Counted from the stretch's first letter, positions 38,214 to 47,353 are shown. The stretch: 64,000 bases of DNA from Variovorax sp. S12S4 (GCF_023195515.1 NZ_JALPKR020000002.1:2891001-2955000); one strand, 5' to 3'. Made by a program: numbers and translations. Notes: generated from the sequence alone by a model not told the origin.

Positions 38214-39963
38214 ATGTCGGACCAAACTCCCAAGAAGAAGCTTCGCTCGACCGAATGGTTCGGCTCGGCCGACAAGAACGGCTTCATGTACCGCAGCTGG
38301 ATGAAGAACCAGGGCATACCGGACCACGAGTTCGACGGCCGGCCGATCATCGGCATCTGCAACACGTGGTCAGAGCTCACGCCCTGCAACGCGCACTTCC
38401 GCAAGATTGCCGAGCATGTGAAGCGCGGCATCTCCGAGGCGGGGGCTTTCCGGTCGAGTTTCCGGTGTTCTCGAACGGTGAATCGAACCTGCGGCCCACC
38501 GCCATGCTCACGCGCAACCTTGCGAGCATGGACGTGGAAGAAGCCATTCGCGGCAACCCGGTCGATGCGGTGGTGCTGCTCACGGGCTGCGACAAGACCA
38601 CGCCCGCACTGCTGATGGGTGCGGCAAGCTGCGACATTCCCGCCATCGTCGTCACGGGCGGGCCGATGCTCAATGGCAAGCTCGAAGGCAAGAACATCGG
38701 CTCAGGCACGGCGGTGTGGCAACTGCACGAGTCGCTGAAGGCCGGCGAGATCAACTTGCACCAGTTCCTTTCGGCCGAAGGCGGCATGTCGCGCTCGGCG
38801 GGCACCTGCAACACCATGGGCACGGCCTCGACCATGGCCTGCATGGCCGAAGCTCTGGGCACCTCGCTGCCGCACAACGCGGCCATTCCGGCGGTCGATG
38901 CGCGGCGCTATGTGCTTGCGCAGATGTCGGGCATGCGCGCGGTCGAAATGGCAAAGAGGGCCTCACGCTCTCGAAGATTCTCACGCGCGAGGCTTTTGAA
39001 AACGCTATTCGCGTCAATGCGGCGATCGGCGGTTCGACCAACGCGGTGATTCACCTGAAGGCCATTGCGGGGCGCATCGGCGTCGAGCTCGAACTGGAAG
39101 ACTGGACGCGCATCGGCAGCAACACGCCGACCATCGTCGACCTGATGCCCTCGGGCCGCTTCCTGATGGAAGAGTTCTATTACGCCGGCGGCCTGCCTGC
39201 GGTGCTGCGGCGCCTTGGCGAAGCCGGCCTGCTGCCGCACCCCGGCGCGCTCACCGTCAACGGCCAGTCGATCTGGGACAACGTGCGCGAGGCACCGAGC
39301 CTCGATGACGAGGTGATCCGGCCGTTGGACAAGCCGCTGATTGCCGATGGCGGCATTCGCATCCTGCGCGGCAATTTGTCGCCGCGCGGCGCGGTGCTCA
39401 AGCCATCGGCCGCCTCGCCTGAATTGCTGAAGCACCGCGGCCGTGCCGTGGTGTTCGAGAACCTCGAGCACTACAAGGAACGCATCGTCGACGAAAGCCT
39501 CGAGATCGACGCCAGCTCCGTAATGGTGATGAAGAACTGCGGCCCCAAGGGCTACCCCGGCATGGCCGAAGTCGGCAACATGGGCTTGCCGCCCAAGCTG
39601 CTGCGCCAGGGCGTGAAGGACATGGTGCGCATTTCGGATGCGCGCATGAGCGGCACGGCCTACGGCACGGTGGTGCTGCATGTGGCGCCCGAAGCGGCCG
39701 ACGGCGGGCCGCTTGCGGCGGTGCGCGACGGCGACTGGATCGAGCTCGATTGCGACGCAGGCCGGCTGCACTTGGACATCAGCGACGAAGAGCTGGCGGC
39801 ACGCCTGGCATCGCTTTCGAGCAAGGACGCACAGCCCATGAGCACGCGCGGCGGCGGCTACCAGAAGCTCTACGTCAACCACGTGCTGCAGGCCGATGAA
39901 GGCTGCGACTTCGACTTTCTGGTGGGCTGCAGAGGCTCCGCCGTTCCCCGTCACTCACACTGA
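38214..39963 (+). pseudogene. IlvD/Edd-family sugar-acid dehydratase (L-arabonate dehydratase-like), two frameshifts
   Basis: Full-length similarity runs across three frames. Frame 1 from ATG 38214 (AGGAAA upstream): STEWFGSADKNGFMYRSW and GICNTWSELTPCN (first Fe-S Cys). Frame 2 from about 38446: FPVFSNGESNLRPTAMLTRN, LLTGCDKTTPALLMGAASCD (second Cys) and AGTCNTMGTASTMACMAEAL (third Cys). Frame 3 from about 38956: GLTLSKILTREAFENAIRVN and AAIGGSTNAVIH, through GCRGSAVPRHSH. One missing base in GGGGG (38441-38445) and one at AAA (38953-38955) explain both shifts. The repaired protein would be about 583 residues. It converts the aldonate to the 2-keto-3-deoxy acid. As written, the pathway would be broken here. 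Confidence 0.85.
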
Positions 39964-39969
39964 TCCAAC

Positions 39970-40887
39970 ATGACTCCCAGATACCGCGGTATTTTTCCGG
40001 TGGTGCCGACCACCTTCACCGAACAGGGCGCGCTCGACCTCGAAAGCCAGAAGCGCTGCGTCGATTTCATGATCGATGCCGGCTCCGACGGCCTGTGCAT
40101 CCTGGCCAATTTTTCCGAACAGTTCGTGCTGTCCGACGAAGAGCGCGAGGTGCTTACGCGCACGATGCTGGAGCACGTGAACGGCCGCGTGCCGGTGATC
40201 GTGACGACCACGCACTACAGCACCAAGGTGTGCGCCGAGCGCAGCCGGCGCGCGCAGGACATGGGCGCGGCCATGCTGATGGTGATGCCTCCCTATCACG
40301 GCGCCACGTTCCGTGTGCCCGAGCCGCAGATCTTCGAGTTCTACGCCGGTCTGTCGGATGCGGTGAGTATTCCGATCATGATCCAGGACGCGCCGGCGAG
40401 CGGCACGGTGCTGTCGGCGCCGTTCCTCGCGCGCATGGCCAAGGAGATCGAACACGTCGCGTACTTCAAGATCGAGACGCCCGGCGCGGCCTCGAAGCTG
40501 CGCGAGCTGATCCGCCTTGGCGGCGACGCCATCGAAGGCCCGTGGGATGGCGAGGAAGCCATCACGCTGATGCCCGACCTCGATGCCGGCGCCACTGGCT
40601 CGATGACCGGCGGGGGCTACCCGGACGGCATTCGCCCGATCATCGAGGCACACCGCGCCGGCGACCGCGACAAGGCCTTTGCGCTTTACCAGCAGTGGCT
40701 GCCGCTCATCAACTACGAGAACCGGCAAGCCGGCCTCCTGGCCTGCAAGTCGCTCATGAAGGAAGGCGGCGTGATTGCCTGCGAGGCACCGCGGCATCCT
40801 TTGCCGGCAATGCACCCGGACACGCGCGCAGGGCTGATCGAAACCGCGAAACGGCTCGATCCGCTGGTGCTGCGCTGGGCGCGCTGA
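39970..40887 (+). CDS. DHDPS-family 2-keto-3-deoxy-pentonate (L-arabonate) dehydratase
   Basis: A 305-residue TIM-barrel of the dihydrodipicolinate synthase/N-acetylneuraminate lyase family. Features: FPVVPTTFTEQGALDLESQ, LANFSEQFVLSDEER (replacing the usual GTTGE loop), MVMPPYHGATFRVP, Schiff-base Lys in VAYFKIETPGA, and GSMTGGGYPDGIRP. This loop pattern and the neighbourhood match enzymes that dehydrate 2-keto-3-deoxy-L-arabonate to alpha-ketoglutarate semialdehyde, the substrate of the aldehyde dehydrogenase at the operon head. An aldolase role is less likely because no glycolaldehyde route is seen. It is the last gene of the operon. Confidence 0.86.
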   Translation: MTPRYRGIFPVVPTTFTEQGALDLESQKRCVDFMIDAGSDGLCILANFSEQFVLSDEEREVLTRTMLEHVNGRVPVIVTTTHYSTKVCAERSRRAQDMGAAMLMVMPPYHGATFRVPEPQIFEFYAGLSDAVSIPIMIQDAPASGTVLSAPFLARMAKEIEHVAYFKIETPGAASKLRELIRLGGDAIEGPWDGEEAITLMPDLDAGATGSMTGGGYPDGIRPIIEAHRAGDRDKAFALYQQWLPLINYENRQAGLLACKSLMKEGGVIACEAPRHPLPAMHPDTRAGLIETAKRLDPLVLRWAR

Positions 40888-40915
40888 AGAGAAAAGACGT
40901 GAAAGAGAAGGGCGC

Positions 40916-41170
40916 TCAGCTCTTCTCGAGTTCGCTGACCTGCAGCGAGAGGTCGAACAGCTTCGACTTGCTCGCGTAGTAGCGGTCGAGCCGCCATTCC
41001 TTCAGGATATCCATGGCGAGCTCGAAGCTCTTGTAGTCAAGGCTGTAGAGCGTGACCAGCTCGAAACTGCGTTCGGATTCGAGCGCCAACACGAGCTGGG
41101 CCAGGATCTTGGCCGATTCGTTGGCCGGGTCCGTTTCTATGAATCGGCGAGCGACCTTGATGGCATTCAT
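40916..41170 (-). CDS. small unknown protein behind a Pho-box-like site
   Basis: An 84-residue protein starting MNAIKVARRFIETDPANESA. The ATG at 41170 was chosen over a longer frame because GAGGAA lies upstream and the promoter elements at 41204-41248 would otherwise be coding. It is mostly helical with many Glu, Leu and Lys residues (ILAQLVLALESERSFELVTL, FELAMDILKEWRLDRYYAS), with no signal or membrane segment. I do not recognise the family. It is convergent with the pentose operon. Upstream is a good Pho-box and a -10 TATAGT, so expression under phosphate limitation is predicted. Confidence 0.65.
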   Translation of the reverse strand: MNAIKVARRFIETDPANESAKILAQLVLALESERSFELVTLYSLDYKSFELAMDILKEWRLDRYYASKSKLFDLSLQVSELEKS

Positions 41171-41203
41171 GGGAAAGGTTTCCTCGGTAGGCAGAGACCG
41201 AGA

Positions 41204-41248
41204 ACTATAGCTAGCAGCCCGCCGTGCTTTATGACAGTCGTGTGACAA
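41204..41248 (-). promoter_or_regulatory. Pho-box with -10 element upstream of the 84-residue gene
   Basis: Read on the minus strand, TTGTCAC-ACGA-CTGTCAT (41248-41231) is two 7-base direct repeats with a 4-base spacer, matching the PhoB consensus CTGTCAY repeated every 11 bases. A -10-like TATAGT (41209-41204) follows 21 bases after the box, so the box overlaps the -35 position, as in PhoB-activated promoters. Confidence 0.7.
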
Positions 41249-41345
41249 GCGGGGTCATCGCAGCGTGCGCGGGCCTGGTGTATGTAGCCCGTCGCCGCAT
41301 CGAAAGGCAGCGACGGGTGCCGCAGCTGCCGACCTCAGCGCTGCA

Positions 41346-41888
41346 TCAGCGTGCGGGCAGCGGCGCCGGCTGCATGGGCGCGATTGGCGTCATGGGAGCC
41401 ATCGGCGCGATCGCCGGAGCCGGTACGCGTGAAGGCGCGGGCACTGGAGCCGGCATCACGGCAGGAGCCGGCATCACGGCGGGGGCGGGCATCACGGCGG
41501 GGGCGGGCATGACCACGGTGGTGACCGATTCGCGGATCACGCCGCCGCCCATCACGCTGCCATCGACAGCGCCGCGGGTGTTGCCGCTGCCGCCAAGCAC
41601 GCGTGCTTCGCAGTCGGCGCGATCGGCGGGCGGCTGCAGTCCGCACCGCGCGAGCGCGTTGCGCTGGTAGTCGGGCGCGCTGGTCAGGCCGCCCCGGGCG
41701 GCTTCCTGGCGTGCGGCGCCGGCTTCGCGAATGCAGGCGGCCCGGTCTTGCTGGTTGTGCCCGCAGACCGCGATCTCCTGCTGGTAGGTGGAATCGCCGC
41801 GACGCGGCTGCGCCGAGGCCGATGTGGCCGCGGCAATACCGCCCACGGCAATCAGGGCGGCAATCATCGAACGTGCTGTGCTGTTCAT
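41346..41888 (-). CDS. small secreted Cys-containing protein with proline-rich repeat tail
   Basis: A 180-residue protein. A signal peptide (MIAALIAVGGIAAATSASA) gives periplasmic or outer location. The conserved core has four Cys: AVCGHNQQDRAACIREAGAA, ARCGLQPPADRADCEARVL. Next comes GSVMGGGVIRESVTTV, then a tail of VMPAPA repeats and Met/Pro-rich residues. GAGGAG stands before the ATG. It is a paralogue of the next gene upstream (41968-42375), sharing QQDRAAC-REAGAARQEA, ADRADCEARL/V and GSVMGGGVIRE. No function is known to me. The repeat tail is encoded by 18-base tandem repeats. Confidence 0.7.
   Translation of the reverse strand: MNSTARSMIAALIAVGGIAAATSASAQPRRGDSTYQQEIAVCGHNQQDRAACIREAGAARQEAARGGLTSAPDYQRNALARCGLQPPADRADCEARVLGGSGNTRGAVDGSVMGGGVIRESVTTVVMPAPAVMPAPAVMPAPAVMPAPVPAPSRVPAPAIAPMAPMTPIAPMQPAPLPAR
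41449..41514. repeat. 18-base tandem repeat coding for VMPAPA units
   Basis: Three full units and a partial one, on the plus strand GCCGGCATCACGGCAGGA and close variants (41449, 41467, 41485, 41503). Each unit encodes six residues on the minus strand, so copy number can change without breaking the frame. Confidence 0.75.
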
Positions 41889-41967
41889 GGTGTGCTCCTC
41901 TAAGTGGCGTGAAACGAAAACTGTTCGACAGGCTGCTTCAAGCCAGGTTCCACGCGTGGATGGCTGC

Positions 41968-42375
41968 TCAGCGCGAAGGCGCGGCAGGTTGCGGGGGCAG
42001 GGGTGTCACGGTTTCGCGGATGACGCCGCCGCCCATTACGCTGCCTTCAGTGGTGGTGCGTGCGCCGCCCTGCAGGCGGGCTTCGCAATCGGCGCGGTCG
42101 GCAACCGGCTGCTCGCGGCAGCGCGCCATGGCATTGGCGTCTGCCCGGCCCGGGCCCACGTTGGTCAGGCCATTGCGCTGCGCTTCCTGCCGCGCGGCAC
42201 CGGCCTCGCGAAGACATGCGGCGCGGTCCTGCTGGACGCCGTCGCACACGGCGCGCTCCTGCTGCGCGCGTTCCGCGGAACCGGGCGCCTGGGCCAGTGC
42301 CGGGGCAGTTATGAAGAAGCTGCTTGCTGCAAAAAGCGCGGCAGCAGAAAGGGTGGAACGAACTGTTGTTGTCAT
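41968..42375 (-). CDS. small secreted Cys-containing protein, paralogue of the downstream gene
   Basis: A 135-residue protein with signal peptide (SAAALFAASSFFITAPALA). Its Cys core AVCDGVQQDRAACLREAGAA, MARCREQPVADRADCEARLQ is followed by EGSVMGGGVIRETVTPLPPQ. ATG 42375 has a strong AGGAG site; a longer frame upstream was rejected. It lies 79 bases upstream of its paralogue in the same direction, so the pair arose by tandem duplication and may be co-transcribed. It lacks the VMPAPA repeat tail. Its function is unknown; the four-Cys pattern suggests disulfide bonding in the periplasm. Confidence 0.68.
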   Translation of the reverse strand: MTTTVRSTLSAAALFAASSFFITAPALAQAPGSAERAQQERAVCDGVQQDRAACLREAGAARQEAQRNGLTNVGPGRADANAMARCREQPVADRADCEARLQGGARTTTEGSVMGGGVIRETVTPLPPQPAAPSR

Positions 42376-42528
42376 CGGGTGCTCCTGGTTGAGGCGCGCC
42401 CTCCGAAAGCGCGACCGGAGCAACAGTGTGGTCCGGCCGCCCCCTAAGGGGTGTGGGACTGCAGAGACAGCAGCCCCGGCCAGACTCGCCGATGCGTGTG
42501 GGACGTGTCCGGCACCCCCGGGCCGGGA

Positions 42529-45096
42529 TCAGCCCGCTGCGATGCGCTGTGCCAGGTGTGCGAGCGCTTCTTCGACCTGGTCGACCAGGATCAGCGACAG
42601 GTCGCCGGGTTGCAGCCGCGCGAGCGCGGTGTCGATGGCAACGAACTCCCCGCGGATCTCGTCGATGTAGCGCGTGCGTGCCGCGCCTTGCAGGCCCTGG
42701 CGCAGCAGCGCCATCACCTCGCCGTCGGCACGGCCGCGCTGGGCTGCGTCCTGGTAGAGGATCACGTCGTCGAAAGCCTGGCCCAGGATGGCCGTCTGGT
42801 CGCGAATGTCGGAATCGCGCCGGTCGCCCGCGCCGCTGATCACCACCGAGCGTTTGTTGGCCGGCATGGTGTCCACGGCCGACACCAGCGCGCGCATGGC
42901 GTCGGTGTTGTGGCCGTAGTCGGCAATCACCGTGGCGCCGCGGTAGTCCATGACGTTGAACCGCCCCGGCACGCCGGCCGCGTCGTTCATGAAACTTGCG
43001 AGGCCGCTGCGAATGGTGTCCCAGTCCAGGCCCACGGCCCACGCCGCGGCCACCGAGGCCATCACGTTGTCGACCTGGAAACCGATGGTGCCGTTGCGCG
43101 TGATCGGCACGTCGCGCAGCGCAATGCGCTCGCGCCACGAGCCCTCGGCCGCCACCAATGCGTCCTGGTCGACGTACACCGTGCGCTTGCCTTGCGCGCG
43201 GTGCGTGGCCATGACCGGATGCTGGCGGTCGGCGGTGAAGAAGATCACGTGGCCGGGGCAGCCGGCGGCCATGGCGGCCACGTTGGGGTCCGCGGCGTTG
43301 AGCACCGCATAGCCATCGGTCGCCACGTTGCGGACGATCACGCGCTTGAGCACCGCCAGGTCTTCGACCGTGGTGATGTAGTTCAGGCCCAGGTGGTCGC
43401 CGCTGCCGATGTTGGTGACCACGGCCACCTGGCAGCGGTCGAAGCCGAGGCCTTCGCGCAGTACGCCGCCGCGCGCCACTTCGAACACGGCCGCATCCAC
43501 GTCGGGGTGCATGAGCACGTTGCGCGCGCTCTTGGGGCCGCTGCAATCGCCGCTGTCGGTCTGGCGGCCGTCGACGTACACGCCGTCGGTGTTGGTCATG
43601 CCGGTGCGCAGGCCGCTCGATGCGAGCAGGTGGTTGATGAGGCGCGCCGTGGTGGTCTTGCCGTTGGTGCCTGTGACGGCCACCACGGGAATGCGGCCGT
43701 CGTCGCCGGGGGCGAAGAGCGTGTCCACGATGGCCTCGCCGACCGCGCGGCCGCGGCCGAAGGAGGGCGAGATGTGCATGCGCAGGCCGGGCGCGGCATT
43801 CACTTCGACCACGCCGCCGTGCTGCTCTTCGAGCGGACGCAGCACGTTCTCGCACACCATGTCGACGCCGCAGATGTGCAGGCCCACCATCTGCGCCGCA
43901 TCGACGGCGCGCGCGGCCACTTCGGGGTGCACGGTGTCGGTCACGTCGGTGGCGGTGCCGCCGGTGGAAAGGTTGGCGTTGTTGCGCAGCACCACGCGTT
44001 CTCCGCGCGCGGGCACGCTCTCGGGCGTGAGGCCCTGGGCTTCGAGCCGTCCGATGGCGATGTCGTCCAGGCGAATCTTGGTGAGCGAGGTGGCATGGCC
44101 TTCGCCGCGGCGCGGGTCGAGGTTCACTGCGTCGACCAGCTGGCGCACGGTGGAGCTGCCATCGCCGATCACGTTCGGTGGATCGCGTCGCGCGGCGGCC
44201 ACGAGGCGGTCGCCCACCACCAGGAGGCGGAAGTCGAAGCCCGGCAGAAATTTCTCGACCATGACTTCGCCGTACGCTGCGGCCGATTCGTAGGCGGCCG
44301 TGAGCTGCTCGCGCGTCGTGATGTTGACCGTGACGCCCTTGCCCTGGTTGCCGTCCTGCGGCTTCACCACCACCGGCAGGCCGATTTCCATGGCCGCGGC
44401 CCAGCCGTCGTCGGCGTCGGCCACCGGCCGGCCCAGCGGCACGGGCACGCCGGCGGCATTGAGCAACTGCTTGGTGAGTTCCTTGTCCTGCGCAATCGAT
44501 TCGGCCACGCCGCTGGTGCTGTCGATTTCGGCCGCCTGGATGCGGCGTTGCTTGGAGCCCCAGCCGAACTGCACCAGGCTGCCGCTGGTGAGGCGGCGGT
44601 ACGGAATGCCGCGCGCCACGGCAGCATCGACGATGGAACCGGTGCTCGGCCCGAGCCGCTCCGATTCGTCGAGGTCGCGCAGTTCGGTGATGGCGGCGGA
44701 GGCGTCGAAGGCCGTGTCGGCCAGTGCGGCGGCAATCAGCTCTTCGGCCAGCGCGAGCGCGCGGCGCCCGACGGCTTCTTCGGTGTACTGGAAGGTGACC
44801 TGGTACACGCCTTCTTCCACCGTGGGCGAGGTGTGGCCGAAGTTGACGGCACAGCCGGCCTGCGCCTGCAGCGCCACGGCGGCGTTCTCGAGCACGTGCG
44901 CGAGTGCCAGCGGCTGGCCCAGCACCATCGGGTGCAGTTCGCCGATGGTGGGAAAGCGCGCACGCAGGCGGGCTTCGAAGCCCGGCAGCCGGCTGATGGC
45001 GTTTTCATTGCCTTCGCAGGCAACGACCGCTTCGATGGCGGTGTGGCGGCTCCAGAGATTGGGACCGCGCAAGGCGCGGATACGGGTAACTTTCAT
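42529..45096 (-). CDS. cphA: cyanophycin synthetase
   Basis: An 855-residue cyanophycin synthetase, which polymerises Asp and Arg with ATP to multi-L-arginyl-poly-L-aspartate. The N domain holds RIRALRGPNLWSRHTAIEAV. An ATP-grasp domain covers about residues 210-480 (GLPVVVKPQDGNQGKGVTVN, VEVNAAPGLRMHISPSFG). The C-terminal Mur-ligase-like domain has an intact P-loop VTGTNGKTTTARLINHLL, DYGHNTDAM and ISGAGDRRDSDIRDQ. ATG 45096 starts MKVTRIRALRG; the longer frame overlaps the upstream gene. It lies 13 bases after the stop of the cphA' paralogue, so they form one operon. Confidence 0.93.
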   Translation of the reverse strand: MKVTRIRALRGPNLWSRHTAIEAVVACEGNENAISRLPGFEARLRARFPTIGELHPMVLGQPLALAHVLENAAVALQAQAGCAVNFGHTSPTVEEGVYQVTFQYTEEAVGRRALALAEELIAAALADTAFDASAAITELRDLDESERLGPSTGSIVDAAVARGIPYRRLTSGSLVQFGWGSKQRRIQAAEIDSTSGVAESIAQDKELTKQLLNAAGVPVPLGRPVADADDGWAAAMEIGLPVVVKPQDGNQGKGVTVNITTREQLTAAYESAAAYGEVMVEKFLPGFDFRLLVVGDRLVAAARRDPPNVIGDGSSTVRQLVDAVNLDPRRGEGHATSLTKIRLDDIAIGRLEAQGLTPESVPARGERVVLRNNANLSTGGTATDVTDTVHPEVAARAVDAAQMVGLHICGVDMVCENVLRPLEEQHGGVVEVNAAPGLRMHISPSFGRGRAVGEAIVDTLFAPGDDGRIPVVAVTGTNGKTTTARLINHLLASSGLRTGMTNTDGVYVDGRQTDSGDCSGPKSARNVLMHPDVDAAVFEVARGGVLREGLGFDRCQVAVVTNIGSGDHLGLNYITTVEDLAVLKRVIVRNVATDGYAVLNAADPNVAAMAAGCPGHVIFFTADRQHPVMATHRAQGKRTVYVDQDALVAAEGSWRERIALRDVPITRNGTIGFQVDNVMASVAAAWAVGLDWDTIRSGLASFMNDAAGVPGRFNVMDYRGATVIADYGHNTDAMRALVSAVDTMPANKRSVVISGAGDRRDSDIRDQTAILGQAFDDVILYQDAAQRGRADGEVMALLRQGLQGAARTRYIDEIRGEFVAIDTALARLQPGDLSLILVDQVEEALAHLAQRIAAG

Positions 45097-45109
45097 GGGG
45101 CGGCGCGCA

Positions 45110-47353
45110 TCAGGCAAATTGGGGTTGGGACGAAAGCGGCTGCGTCTGCGAGAGCTGCAGCGAGGCCAGCGCCGCCTGCAGGTCGGCTTCGAAAGCCTCG
45201 ACACCCGCACCGATGAGGTTCAGCGGAATGCCCAGCGCCCAGGCTGCGGCCACCGCGGCCAGCAGGCTCTCGAGGCTGACGCCCGCATGCGTGGCGCGCC
45301 AGACGGTCAGGCGGCCGAGGCCGGGCAGGAACGATTCGCTGCTGCCGGTGGCCAGCACCACGCGGTCTTGCCGCACCAGCACGGCCTTGCCGCCCGCGGC
45401 CTGGTGTGCGGTGAGGGCAGGCGCCTGCGGATCGGCGGCATACAGGATGACGGAGCCGTCGCACAGCGGCGCCAGGCCCGCCACGCGCGGATCGCCCGCG
45501 TTGAGCACGGCCGTGCCTTCGGCCAGAACCACGTCGACCTGCGTGCGCAGCACCTTGACCATCTGGTCGCTTTCGGTGATGTCGTAGTCGGCCAGCGCCT
45601 CGACGCCTTCCAGGTCGGTGACGATGCCCACTTCGCAGCGGTCGTACGCAAGGCCGTCGCGCAGGATCGTTTCGGCGCCGTTCTCGATGACGACGGCCTC
45701 CACCGCGCGGTTCACGAGCAGGCGGTGGCCGGCGTCCCAGTTGGCGCTGTCGCGTGCATCGACGCGGCGGCGCTCGAGGAACAGGCCGTCGCGGCAGGCA
45801 AGGCCGGTGTGGCGCCCGCCCAGGTTGATGACCCAGGCGACCAGCCGCGCAAGCACGGCGGTGCCTTGGGAGCCTGCAACGCCCACCACCGGAATACGGC
45901 CCGGTGCGTCGTTGGGGAACAGGTGGTCGCAAATCGCGCGGCCCACCGGGCGCGGCGAACCGACGGCCGGCTTCAGGTGCATCAAGAGGCCGGGGCCGGC
46001 ATTCACTTCGACGATGGCGCCGCGCTGCGGGCCGAGCGGCTTGCCGATGTCTTGCGCCACGAGGTCGATGCCCGCAATGTCGAGGCCCACCACGCGCGCG
46101 GCCAGCACGGCCGCATGCGCCACTTCGGGATGGACCTGGTCGGTGCAGTCGTTGGCCATGTTGCCGTTGCGCTGGATGGTGACCACGCGGCCGGCGGCCG
46201 GCACGGAAGCACCGTCGAGCTCCTGGCGCTTGAGCTCGAGCTGCAGCTTGGCGTCGGTGGCCAGCACGATCAGGTCGAGCGGGTACTCTTCTTCAGCGCC
46301 GCGGCGCGGATCGCTGTTGAGCTGCTTTTCGATGAGTTCGGCCACGGTGCTCTTGCCGTCGCCCGTCACGGTAATGATCTCGCCGCGCGCGGCCGCCACC
46401 ACTTCGCCGCCCACCACCAGCAGGCGGTGTTCATGGCCGCGAATGAAGCGCTCGACCATCACATCGCTGCCTTCGGGCTCGGCCACCGCGAAAGCGGCCA
46501 TGACTTCTTCGCGCGTGGTGAGTTCGAGCGACACGCCGCGGCCGTGGTTCGCGTCCGATGGCTTCACGACCACCGGCAGGCCGATGTCTTCGGCGGCTTC
46601 CCAGGCTTCTTCGGCGCTGGCCACCACCTGGCCTTCGGGCACCGGCACGCCGCAGCTGGCGAGCAGCGACTTGGTCAGCTCCTTGTCGCTGGCAATCGAT
46701 TCGCCGATGGCACTGGTGTAGTCGGTCTCGGCGGTCCAGATGCGCTGCTGGTTGGCGCCGTAGCCCAGCTGCACCAGGTTGCCGCTGTTCAGCCGCATGT
46801 GCGGAATGCCGCGGTCCGTGGCTGCGGACACGATGGCCGCGGTGCTCGGGCCCAGGTAGCAGTCTTCGACCTTGGCCTTGACCGCATCGACCGCCTTTTG
46901 CACGTCGGCGGCGGTGAACGGGTCGTTGTTGATGGCCGTCATCAGCAGGCGGTGGCCTTCGGCGAGCGCCACCCGGGCCACCTGCTCGTCGCGCGCGCGA
47001 AACACCATGCGGTAGACGCCGTGCTCCGAGGTGCTGCGGGTTTGTCCGAAACCGGTCGGCATGCCGGCCAGGTTCAAGAGCTCGATCACCACGTGTTCGA
47101 GCACGTGGCCAGACCAGGTGCCTTCGGTCAGCCGCTGGATGAAGCCGCCGCGTTCGCCCACGCCGCAGTGGTGCTCGATGAGCGCCGGCAGCAGGGTCGT
47201 CAGGCGGTCGGTAAACCCGTCGATCTTGTTGGAGGGGTAGTCTTCCAGCTGGCCCAGGTCGAGCCACACTTCGAGCACCGGACGGTAGGTCCAGAGGTTG
47301 GGGCCGCGCAAATAGTTGATGCGCAGCAGGCGGATGTCGTCGAAACGGGTCAT
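45110..47353 (-). CDS. cphA': cyanophycin synthetase paralogue CphA' with degenerate Mur-ligase P-loop
   Basis: A 747-residue paralogue of CphA. The N domain (RINYLRGPNLWTYRPVLEVW) and ATP-grasp domain (GLPVVVKPSDANHGRGVSLE, VEVNAGPGLLMHLKPAVG) are well kept. In the C-terminal Mur-ligase-like part, the P-loop reads VVGVAGSQGTAVLARL, lacking the GKT/S of CphA. It also lacks the DYGHN and GAGDRR segments, and it ends about 100 residues early. The ligase step for Arg is therefore probably lost or altered. Two-gene cphA'/cphA loci are known in betaproteobacteria. It is divergent from the ABC transporter gene, 139 bases apart. Confidence 0.88.
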   Translation of the reverse strand: MTRFDDIRLLRINYLRGPNLWTYRPVLEVWLDLGQLEDYPSNKIDGFTDRLTTLLPALIEHHCGVGERGGFIQRLTEGTWSGHVLEHVVIELLNLAGMPTGFGQTRSTSEHGVYRMVFRARDEQVARVALAEGHRLLMTAINNDPFTAADVQKAVDAVKAKVEDCYLGPSTAAIVSAATDRGIPHMRLNSGNLVQLGYGANQQRIWTAETDYTSAIGESIASDKELTKSLLASCGVPVPEGQVVASAEEAWEAAEDIGLPVVVKPSDANHGRGVSLELTTREEVMAAFAVAEPEGSDVMVERFIRGHEHRLLVVGGEVVAAARGEIITVTGDGKSTVAELIEKQLNSDPRRGAEEEYPLDLIVLATDAKLQLELKRQELDGASVPAAGRVVTIQRNGNMANDCTDQVHPEVAHAAVLAARVVGLDIAGIDLVAQDIGKPLGPQRGAIVEVNAGPGLLMHLKPAVGSPRPVGRAICDHLFPNDAPGRIPVVGVAGSQGTAVLARLVAWVINLGGRHTGLACRDGLFLERRRVDARDSANWDAGHRLLVNRAVEAVVIENGAETILRDGLAYDRCEVGIVTDLEGVEALADYDITESDQMVKVLRTQVDVVLAEGTAVLNAGDPRVAGLAPLCDGSVILYAADPQAPALTAHQAAGGKAVLVRQDRVVLATGSSESFLPGLGRLTVWRATHAGVSLESLLAAVAAAWALGIPLNLIGAGVEAFEADLQAALASLQLSQTQPLSSQPQFA

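Noticed and set aside
42441..42451. CCCC-TAA-GGGG hairpin between cphA and the small secreted genes as a terminator
   Set aside because: The stem is only four pairs and no T-run follows on either strand.
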